Shown: in pieces, positions 8,734 to 15,305 of the stretch
How positions within the stretch are numbered: the stretch's first letter is position 1
How the letters are laid out: the number at the start of each line of letters is the position of its first letter
Assembly (NCBI GenBank): GCA_019359045.1
Contig: JAHHIA010000003.1
Span: 372,001-436,000 of the forward strand
Reading direction: 5' to 3'
From: Scytolyngbya sp. HA4215-MV1
Lineage (GTDB): Bacteria; Cyanobacteriota; Cyanobacteriia; Leptolyngbyales; Leptolyngbyaceae
Length of the DNA stretch: 64,000 nt
The notes under the pieces: model-generated
Told to the model about the DNA's origin: nothing
Database searches by the model: none
What the model saw: the letters and a program-made list of their open reading frames with translations, nothing else
Position numbers and translations under genes: made by a program

Positions 8734-9120
8734 CGATCTCGCAACCCGCATTCTTGACCTTGGCAGAATTTCTGAAGCAGCCAGAAACACAACCTGCCAG
8801 TAAATATATTGACGGTAAAATTAACCAGAAACCCATACCCAAAACTCGCCATTCTAAACTTCGGAGCAAGTTGATGGATGCTAAGTAGCTGGGCTAAATT
8901 CAATTGAAGATGTTTTGGGGGGTGGAGAGGGTAAAGCTCCTGCCTGGGGGCGCAGCCCCCAGACCCCTTGCTTCCAATTAATTAGAACTACCTACCTATT
9001 AATGCAGTGACTGAGGCTCAGAAAATTGCATATGCTTTCCCACAGTTGTTCTGCACGTTTGGAGGACGCTCAATTGTCCCGATGTTGCAGTGCTGCGCTG
9101 GCACCTATCGAATTGGATGA
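8730..9120 (+). pseudogene. Uma2-family endonuclease, interrupted and frameshifted
   Basis: The N-terminal part of a Uma2 (DUF820) PD-(D/E)XK-type protein. It opens MTISQPAFLTLAEFLKQPE and continues KYIDGKINQKPIPKTRHS, then SKLMDA, and hits a stop at 8886-8888 inside an inserted element. After the element the frame resumes as AVTEAQKIAYAFPQLFCTFGG and RSIVP. Near 9080 one base is missing, so the conserved PDVAVLRW block is readable only in the next frame. The C-terminal half is absent. The ATG overlaps the stop of prolyl oligopeptidase. The gene is dead three times over: insertion, frameshift and truncation. Confidence 0.88.
8882..9001 (+). mobile_element. 120-bp MITE-like insertion (copy 1) in the Uma2 gene
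   Basis: ATGC occurs at 8878-8881 and again at 9002-9005. Removing 8882-9001 plus one ATGC rejoins the Uma2 frame as ...KLMD-AVTEAQ..., so these look like the element's boundaries with a 4-bp target duplication. The element starts TAAGTAGCTGGGC, has a TTGAAGATGTTTTGGGG core and a central hairpin (CTGGGGGC/GCCCCCAG around GCA). It ends CAATTAATTAGAACTACC...TATTA. No coding capacity. Related copies lie at 35881-35992 and 52796-52880. Confidence 0.72.
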
Positions 9121-9163
9121 GTATGAAGAATCCCGTGATGATGTGCTCACAGAGTATTGAACT
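9121..9163 (+). other. unassigned coding-like tail before tlyA
   Basis: From about 9104 to the TGA at 9158-9160 a frame reads APIELDEYEESRDDVLTEY, acidic and protein-like, but with no start of its own. It may be the end of another lost gene fused to the Uma2 remnant. I cannot identify it. Confidence 0.25.
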
Positions 9164-9985
9164 TTGAAACAGCGACTCGACACGCTTCTAGTAGATCTCA
9201 ATCTCTGCGATTCCCGGCAACAGGCGCAGCGGCTCATTCGGGCTGGCGAAGTGCGGGTGAATCAGCAACTGGTTGATAAACCTGGCACCGAGATTGATGT
9301 AACGGCTCAGGTCGAGGTCAAAGCCCGATCGCCCTTTGTCTCCAGAGGGGGTGAAAAATTGGCAAAAGCGCTTCAAGTATTCTCGATTCCAATATCTGGA
9401 CGCATTTGTCTGGATGGTGGAATTTCTACTGGGGGATTCACCGATTGCCTGTTGCAAGCCGGGGCAAAGCAAGTCTATGGCGTGGATGTGGGCTATGGGC
9501 AGGTCGATTGGCAACTCCGCAATGACCCGCGCGTTGTCTTGCGAGAACGCACCAATTTGCGTCATTTGAAACCAGAAGATCTATACCCCACCCCCTCCCC
9601 TGAAGCGGATCTGGGGGTAGTCGATGTTTCGTTTATTTCTCTCACCAAGGTACTGCCTGCTCTGTGGCAATTGCTGTGTCCCCTGCGTGAACTGGTGTTA
9701 CTAGTAAAGCCCCAGTTTGAGGTGGGACGGGAGAAGGTTGGCAAAAAAGGCGTGGTTCGTGATGCCCACGACCAAGCAGGGGCGATCGCCCAGGTGCTCC
9801 AGTCTGCTCAGGTGCTCGGTTGGCAATACCGGGGCTTGACCTGGTCACCTTTGCTGGGTCCCGCAGGGAATCTTGAGTACTTGCTGTGGTTATCGATGGA
9901 GGAGGGAGAGCCGTTAGGGGCAGGCGCGATCGTGGAAATGACTCAAATGGCTCAGCAAACTTTGCTGACGGGTAAGTCAGGCTAA
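9164..9985 (+). CDS. tlyA: TlyA-family rRNA 2'-O-methyltransferase
   Basis: A 273-residue protein with an S4 RNA-binding domain at residues 1-60 (KQRLDTLLVDLNLCDSRQQA, AGEVRVNQQ). An FtsJ-type SAM methyltransferase domain follows: SRGGEKLAKAL near 60-70, DGGISTGGFTDCLLQAGA near 84-101, VDVSFISL near 150 and LVKPQFEVG near 180. TlyA proteins methylate ribose hydroxyls of 16S and/or 23S rRNA; older annotation calls them hemolysin A. Translation begins at a TTG (9164), which gives the canonical N-terminus; no ATG fits. It follows the Uma2 remnant and converges with the membrane glycosyltransferase gene. Confidence 0.93.
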   Translation: MKQRLDTLLVDLNLCDSRQQAQRLIRAGEVRVNQQLVDKPGTEIDVTAQVEVKARSPFVSRGGEKLAKALQVFSIPISGRICLDGGISTGGFTDCLLQAGAKQVYGVDVGYGQVDWQLRNDPRVVLRERTNLRHLKPEDLYPTPSPEADLGVVDVSFISLTKVLPALWQLLCPLRELVLLVKPQFEVGREKVGKKGVVRDAHDQAGAIAQVLQSAQVLGWQYRGLTWSPLLGPAGNLEYLLWLSMEEGEPLGAGAIVEMTQMAQQTLLTGKSG

Positions 9986-10029
9986 ACCCCTCTGCCGTGC
10001 TCCGATTGACCTTGATCTATTGCGCCGAT

Positions 10030-12018
10030 TTATTGCACCACGAAAATGCTGACCGGTGGGTTTGACCAGGCTTGGGTGAAGGTTTTGTGGCGGAATGTCA
10101 TGGTTTTGCTGTCTAGGGGCTCCTCTTTTGTTCTCACCACAAAAATAGCGCAAGGATCAAACTGATCGTGGGGCGGGGTCTCTGATTTGCGGATCGAAAT
10201 ATTCTTCATATTGATATGTTCTAACCGATCGGCTTGAGCATTGGTATTGCCAAACAAATGCCACAAAGGATATTCCCAATAATCATTGCCAACCGTGATT
10301 CCCGTTCCCAAAGATAAGCCCACGTTGGTACAAGATTTCGATCGAATAAAATCGACCCCTTCCGTATAGGGCTGAATTAATTGAGGACGTTGTTTGAAAT
10401 ATTGTTCAATTCGACTGGTGTTAAAGACATTTTGGGCACCCAAGACGGGACGAATCGTGTTCTTGAATGCCCAAGGCAAAGAACTCACTAGAATGACTAC
10501 TGCCAAAATATTGACAATCCGATAATTCAACGCCTGGGAAAAGACCACGCCGATAAAAGCAGAGAACAGCACAAACAGCGCCAGATGATGCCGACTTTGA
10601 TAAGGCTGGACTTTGAGCATAATACAGAACAACAGAAAAGCCCCGATCACTGTTAACCCATAAGCCAGCAGTAATTTTTGAGTTCGCAAGTGTTTTTGCA
10701 TCAAAAAGAGGACGATCGCCCCTGCAATTAACAGTAGATGGAGCGGGTTTCCAGCAACATTTTCATCAAATGAAATGCCCGGAACTCGATAGCTTTGGTC
10801 TGGAAATGTGGTGCGTGAATCATTCATATCCAATCCCAACAGGGAATGTAGGAGACGAATCATTTTCTCAATTATGCCTGTGAGCGGTGTAATGACTCCT
10901 TGCAAGTTGAAATAGCGCACGATATCAACATGCAAAGATAGGTTTCTCACAATATTAGAAATTAAGGCAGGAAGACCGTAGATCTCCATTTTGTATTCTC
11001 TGGTGAAGTTGCTGGGCGTGCCAAGCGGTGTTCCAAAGAGATCCAGATTGCGTAAGTAATGATTCAGATTGAGTGCCAGCATTAGCACAACAATGACTAG
11101 CAAGGGTTTCCAGAACTTCCAGAACTTCCAGCGTGATTGTTGTACTTTTGCCAAAAATAGCCAGACCAGAAATGGGAATGCGTGGATATAGCCCGATGAT
11201 TTGGTTAAGATTGCCAACCCGACACTAGCACCCACTTTTGCAGATTGGGTGAGATCCAGCTTGGTCTGTACAGATTGCAGGACACAATGCGCCAAACAGA
11301 CAATCCAAAAGCAGACTGCATAGTCGTTTTGGGTGCTGGTGCTTTGCAACATGCCCATGGGAAGGGTCGCAACCAATACCGCTGCTAAAATTTGTCCTCG
11401 TGTATTGGCACCCAACTGTTGGGCGATGAGGGATACGCCCAACACGCTGCCCACCATACTGAACCATTGCACCAGGTTGGCAAAGCGATCGCCCCCGCTC
11501 AAAATTTGCAGATGCATGATGGCGAACTCGGCAAAGGGGGGATGAAAGAGTTGGGGCAGGTTATAGGTGGGATAGTGGGCAACACTATGATTTTGCATCC
11601 AGTGCATTGCCCGACTCATGTGGTAGGTCATGGAGTCCCAAGTGTTGGGGGGTGCCACGATCGCGATCGTTCCTAGCATGAGGAGGATGAATCCCAAGCC
11701 TGCTAACCAGACCAGTGGGAAGGCTTGTAGCTTTAGAATGTCACTGATCTCGAACTGAGAGGTTAGCGGTTCTGTCCGATTGTCCCGACGACGTAAGCGA
11801 GTGTAGAACAGTCCGGCAAGAATACAAACCGCGCTCCAACTGACCAGTACTCCGCTAAAAGAGAGCCAGTGAACTGCACTTAACAGTTCGGTGATGGCAG
11901 TGAGGAGGGTGCCCCAGGCGATCGCTGCCGTCAGAAACGCACCGCGCCAACTGTCACCTTTCTGTTGAATGATCAGCGCCAACAGAATCAGAGCAATCAG
12001 GGGGAGAATTGCAAGCAT
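10030..12018 (-). CDS. polytopic membrane glycosyltransferase (GT39/ArnT-like GT-C)
   Basis: A 662-residue integral membrane protein with about a dozen hydrophobic helices through residue 500 and a soluble C-terminal region. After the first four helices a periplasmic loop carries the acidic NTWDSMTYHMSRAMHW stretch, the position of the catalytic Asp in GT-C enzymes that use polyprenyl-phosphate sugars. A following loop has HYPTYNLPQLFHPPFAEFA. It probably transfers a sugar from a lipid carrier to a surface glycan or lipid on the outer face of the plasma membrane. It lies 200 bases downstream of the TVP38 and GtrB-like genes on the same strand, which could supply that donor. Acceptor unknown. 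Confidence 0.8.
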   Translation of the reverse strand: MLAILPLIALILLALIIQQKGDSWRGAFLTAAIAWGTLLTAITELLSAVHWLSFSGVLVSWSAVCILAGLFYTRLRRRDNRTEPLTSQFEISDILKLQAFPLVWLAGLGFILLMLGTIAIVAPPNTWDSMTYHMSRAMHWMQNHSVAHYPTYNLPQLFHPPFAEFAIMHLQILSGGDRFANLVQWFSMVGSVLGVSLIAQQLGANTRGQILAAVLVATLPMGMLQSTSTQNDYAVCFWIVCLAHCVLQSVQTKLDLTQSAKVGASVGLAILTKSSGYIHAFPFLVWLFLAKVQQSRWKFWKFWKPLLVIVVLMLALNLNHYLRNLDLFGTPLGTPSNFTREYKMEIYGLPALISNIVRNLSLHVDIVRYFNLQGVITPLTGIIEKMIRLLHSLLGLDMNDSRTTFPDQSYRVPGISFDENVAGNPLHLLLIAGAIVLFLMQKHLRTQKLLLAYGLTVIGAFLLFCIMLKVQPYQSRHHLALFVLFSAFIGVVFSQALNYRIVNILAVVILVSSLPWAFKNTIRPVLGAQNVFNTSRIEQYFKQRPQLIQPYTEGVDFIRSKSCTNVGLSLGTGITVGNDYWEYPLWHLFGNTNAQADRLEHINMKNISIRKSETPPHDQFDPCAIFVVRTKEEPLDSKTMTFRHKTFTQAWSNPPVSIFVVQ

Positions 12019-12124
12019 AGGGAGAGGGGATGTAGAGAAGAGAGAATCGATTATCTAAGCGTTAGAGGATTTGATTGCCATGGAGACATGAAGACAGTGG
12101 GATACAGGCATTTTCGCTAATTTT

Positions 12125-12167
12125 GCTGGCTCTCGGCATCTCCGCGTTTCCCGTTCTCCGCGTTAGG
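12125..12167. repeat. CCGCGT-rich intergenic repeat
   Basis: The stretch with CTCCGCGTTTCCCGTTCTCCGCGTTAGG is a short GC-rich degenerate tandem of (CT)CCGCGT. Its complement resembles the GGGACGCGGGGAGCGGGGGACGCGGAGACG-like sequence found inside mutS2 at 47031-47065. It lies between the TVP38 and GT39-like genes. Confidence 0.45.
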
Positions 12168-12218
12168 TTCAACGACTGTCCTTAGCACCAGACGTCTGGA
12201 GAAAATAGAGTCATCAGT

Positions 12219-12914
12219 CTACGATTCGCGATCGAGATCCTGCTGCTCTGCTTTTTGCAAGTCTTTTCGGGGATCTTGACGACGACGATAGTACCAAGTG
12301 CCGCCCCCAATCAGGATCCCAACCAGTCCCAAAGCGCCCAGCAACGGCAACACATCGCCAGTGCGAATGGCTTTCAGTCCAGAGTCGCCCAACATGACAA
12401 AGGGCAATACGCCAGGAATGGTGCCCAGTGCCGTGCCCAAAACGTAGTCTTTGAAGCTGACGGAGGTTAACCCCGCTGCCAGGTTGACGATGCCATAGGG
12501 AATCACAGGTTGCAATCGGATGGCAAACATATAGAAAAGTCCACCCTGCCGCAGCTCGGCGTCGATTGCTTGCCAGCGTCCTGCTAGCTTTTGCATCACC
12601 CAATCCCGTCCGACGGTGCGAGTAAAGGTGAAGGTGACGATCGCCGCTAACACCGCTGCAATGCTCGTCCACACCGTACCCATCCAAGGACCAAAGATGG
12701 CACCGCCTGTCAGGTTGAGGGGGGTGGAGGGCAACACCAACACCGTCGCCAAGATGTAGAAAACGATATAGATAATTGGTGCCCAGACGCCTGCATGTTT
12801 GAGCCAGGCTTGAATCTGTACTGGTGAAACGCCGCCAATGAGATACATCCCGATTGCTGTTGCCAGGATGCAGATCAGGATGAGTAAGACTAGGCCTTTC
12901 TTAAAACTCAGCAT
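12219..12914 (-). CDS. TVP38/TMEM64 family (DedA superfamily) membrane protein
   Basis: A 231-residue membrane protein. Helix 1 is at residues 6-27. The VTT (SNARE-assoc) domain runs from about 50 to 190 with the two re-entrant-type blocks: LPSTPLNLTGGAIFG and the Arg-containing AIRLQPVIPYGIVNLAAGL. The last helix is near 195-215, with a charged cytosolic tail. DedA-superfamily proteins include recently described translocases of undecaprenyl phosphate, but TVP38-branch function is unsettled. The start lies 4 bases after the stop of the GtrB-like gene, so translation is likely coupled. The neighbourhood suggests recycling or flipping of a polyprenyl carrier; that is inference. Confidence 0.88.
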   Translation of the reverse strand: MLSFKKGLVLLILICILATAIGMYLIGGVSPVQIQAWLKHAGVWAPIIYIVFYILATVLVLPSTPLNLTGGAIFGPWMGTVWTSIAAVLAAIVTFTFTRTVGRDWVMQKLAGRWQAIDAELRQGGLFYMFAIRLQPVIPYGIVNLAAGLTSVSFKDYVLGTALGTIPGVLPFVMLGDSGLKAIRTGDVLPLLGALGLVGILIGGGTWYYRRRQDPRKDLQKAEQQDLDRES

Positions 12915-12918
12915 AAAT

Positions 12919-13914
12919 TTAAGTTTTATCCGTGCGATTGTCTGTAAAGCCGTAGCTGTCTCGCACTAAATATAGCGGTCGTCCTTTCACTTCTTCATAA
13001 ACTCGCCCCAGATATTCGCCAATTACGCCCAGGGTAATGAGTTGGATGCCACCCAAAAAGAGAATTGCGACCATTAAGGACGCATAACCGGGGAAATCAA
13101 TACCAAAAATCAAGGTTCGCATGAAGATAAAGAGGGCATACAGCAGTGCCACGCAAGAGATGAAGAGTCCGATGTAGGTCCAAATTTTGAGGGGAGCGAG
13201 GCTAAAAGAGGTAATACCATCCAGAGCAAAGTTCCAAAGTTTCCAGTAGTTCCATTTGGTGGTGCCCTTGTAGCGTTGCGGGCGATCGTAGAGGATGTAG
13301 GTTTGTTTGAACCCCACCCAGGCAAACAGCCCTTTCATGAAGCGGTTGCGTTCGGGGAGTTTTTCCAACGCTTCGACGACACGCCGATCGAGGAGCCGGA
13401 AGTCGCCAGTGTCTTGAGGAATCGGCACCCGGCTCATCCGCCCAATAATGCGATAGAAGGATTTAGCGGTGGTTTTTTTGAGCCAGCCTTCTTCGTTACG
13501 GGAGCGTCGCCTTGCCGACACCACATCGTAGCCTTCTTTCCACTTGACGACCAGTTCTTCGATCAGTTCGGGCGGATCTTGTAAGTCGGAGTCGATTGGG
13601 ATCACTGCCGCGCCTCTCGAGTAGTTGATGCCTGCGGTCAGTGCCACTTCTTTGCCAAAGTTGCGTGACAGGTTGACAACTTTAATCGCCGGGTTACGAA
13701 CGTGATGACGAATCAGGCACTCCAGGGTGTTGTCCCGACTGCCATCGTTGACGCAAATAATCTCATAGCTTAGATTGAGGCGATCGAGGACGCTTTCTAA
13801 GCGTTCGAATAAATAGTCAATATTTGGCTCTTCGTTGTAGCAAGGAGCCACGATAGAAATTTCTGTAGACTTTTCTTCTGAGGTTTTTAAGTCTAGGGGC
13901 ATGGGCAGAAGCAT
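12919..13914 (-). CDS. GtrB/DPM1-like GT2 glycosyltransferase with two C-terminal helices
   Basis: A 331-residue enzyme of the polyprenyl-phosphate glycosyltransferase type. The cytosolic GT-A domain has IVAPCYNEEPNIDYL (residues 21-35), NDGSRDNT (55-62), SDLQDPPE (around 107-114, the DxD equivalent), the VSARRRSRNEEGW block and DTGDFRLLDRRVVEAL. Two transmembrane hairpin helices follow at about 230-255 and 265-290, as in GtrB. Such enzymes make undecaprenyl-phosphate glucose or a related sugar for transfer outside the membrane. It heads a minus-strand run with TVP38 and the GT39-like enzyme. Confidence 0.9.
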   Translation of the reverse strand: MLLPMPLDLKTSEEKSTEISIVAPCYNEEPNIDYLFERLESVLDRLNLSYEIICVNDGSRDNTLECLIRHHVRNPAIKVVNLSRNFGKEVALTAGINYSRGAAVIPIDSDLQDPPELIEELVVKWKEGYDVVSARRRSRNEEGWLKKTTAKSFYRIIGRMSRVPIPQDTGDFRLLDRRVVEALEKLPERNRFMKGLFAWVGFKQTYILYDRPQRYKGTTKWNYWKLWNFALDGITSFSLAPLKIWTYIGLFISCVALLYALFIFMRTLIFGIDFPGYASLMVAILFLGGIQLITLGVIGEYLGRVYEEVKGRPLYLVRDSYGFTDNRTDKT

Positions 13915-14204
13915 AGCAAATTCCTACGGGGAGGAGCAAACACTGACTGAACCCTCTCGTTAGCTGAATCCATGCTATAGCAGGGAATTCCGGAGAACTA
14001 GCACCCCAATTTGAGGTTCCCTCAATCTTTAAGCACCCGGGTGGATTATAAACTTTATAAAAAGACCCTGAAGCTTTTCTGGAAAGGATTATTTGGCTTG
14101 CAGCGTTTGATTCAAAATTTGGGCTTTTAGCGCAGATCCGCCAGTTGCTGCCTCAGACTGAAGTGTGTGTGACGCGATGCATCGTAGCCAGGAAGCGGAG
14201 TCCT
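13915..14204. other. intergenic region, nothing recognised
   Basis: About 290 bases upstream of the GtrB-like gene and downstream of the small membrane protein gene. There is a T/A-rich stretch near 14045-14065. No hairpin terminator or RNA gene is evident. Confidence 0.4.
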
Positions 14205-14417
14205 TCAGGTAAAGCGGCTGAGTGCCCCTGACTTGACTGCCTGATAAGCCAGCGCCAGGATCAATGGCAAGACGATCGACATCGTAATGATTAACCCTTG
14301 TTTGCCAATGCGAATTTCTTGGTTGTCAGCTTTGAGCAGAGCAATCACAGCGGCAATGCCCATTAGCACCCAAACACAGCCAAAAATGATGAAAATGATA
14401 AAGGCTGAGTCTTTCAT
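14205..14417 (-). CDS. small two-helix membrane protein (70 aa)
   Basis: A 70-residue protein made of two hydrophobic helices (residues 5-28 and 41-60). A short charged linker with DNQEIRIGKQG joins them, followed by a basic tail. I do not recognise the family; cyanobacterial genomes have many such small membrane proteins. The clean hairpin topology and start at an ATG support a real gene. The absence of a Shine-Dalgarno is not unusual in this window. It is monocistronic; nothing nearby indicates a role. Confidence 0.55.
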   Translation of the reverse strand: MKDSAFIIFIIFGCVWVLMGIAAVIALLKADNQEIRIGKQGLIITMSIVLPLILALAYQAVKSGALSRFT

Positions 14418-14588
14418 GGCGATTCGATTCTCTTCACAACACCGCTTTCAAACTAACACTCCTATTCGCTGATAGTGGTCTGCACTCAGAAGTTTCAGAC
14501 GAGAACTCAGTCTGACGCTGATTTGTGATATGGACTCCTATTGTGTTGCAGATACGATCGTATATTCTTCTTGAGGAAGGTGCAGGCG

Positions 14589-14954
14589 ATGGTGGCGATC
14601 GTTGCAAAGTGGAGAAATAGTTTGGCTGTTATATTCCAGAGCGGGGCGATATCGTTTATTTAGACTTTCATCCAACCAAAGGATATGAGCAACGGGGACA
14701 TCGATCTGCTTTTGTAATCTCACCTCGTGGTTACAACGAGAGAATTTCCCTGGCTTTGTTCATGCCAATTACGAAACAACAAAAGGTATCCCTTTGAGGT
14801 GCTCTTACCATCAAAATTGAAGACCCAGAGAGTGATTCTGGTGAATCGGATCAAGTGTTTAGACTGGAAAGCCCATGGGGTTCAGATGGTTGAATCTTTA
14901 TCCCACAGTGTGATTGAGGAAGTTCAAGCAAAAATTGAACCGTTGTTGCTGTGA
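14589..14954 (+). pseudogene. collapsed mazEF toxin-antitoxin remnant
   Basis: The first 14 codons from the ATG at 14589 read MVAIVAKWRNSLAV, the start of a MazE-type antitoxin. They run directly, in another frame, into a MazF/PemK toxin body beginning PERGDIVYLDFHPTKGYEQRG (from 14636). So most of mazE and the toxin start have been deleted. The toxin then frameshifts near the A-run at 14781-14784: SAFVISPRGYNE...MPITKQQK continues only in the next frame as RYPFEVLLPSK to the TGA at 14952-14954. No active toxin is expected. The locus is an isolated relic beside a repeat element. Confidence 0.82.
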
Positions 14955-15305
14955 CACTTGACTTACCGTTGTTACTTCTGTCGCTGGTTCTCAAAAAACT
15001 GTCGGTGTTACCTGTCTAACGAATTCAGCAACCCTGTTCGTTTGCTAACGAGCATTAATGCCTCCACAGGTTAACTATGACTATGATCGCCATGTCCACA
15101 ATTTTTTACTTCCGGAAAGCCAAAGCTTTTAAGTAGAAATGCCAGCGATATTCCTGGAAGTGGATAAATTGCACCCTCTGTTGCTAAATTTTTCAATTTT
15201 CTGTCAAATTATGTGGTCGTGTTTCAAAGGTGTTGTTGATATTTTTGAAAGCTTTGCGAAGCAAAGCTTTCAAAAATATCAACAACATGTCTAGAACATA
15301 ACCAA
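14955..15305. other. spacer with a hairpin repeat
   Basis: A 350-base gap between the mazEF relic and the convergent cruA-type gene. Its right end is occupied by the hairpin repeat at 15219-15303. The remaining 260 bases show no gene or RNA that I can identify. Confidence 0.5.
15219..15303 (+). repeat. long hairpin repeat, copy A
   Basis: GTGTTTCAAAGG is followed by a 27-base arm (15231-15257, starting TGTTGTTGATATTTTTG), a GAA loop and the exact reverse complement (15261-15287). The element then ends TGTCTAGAACATAACC. There is no T-run after the stem. Copy B is at 20405-20481 and a form without the hairpin at 4692-4730. The stems of A and B differ at one position on each side, and both remain perfectly paired. 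Confidence 0.9.

Noticed and set aside
12214-12687. Minus-strand frame of 157 codons overlapping the TVP38 gene in another frame
   Set aside because: His/Arg/Ser-rich shadow of a clear membrane-protein gene.
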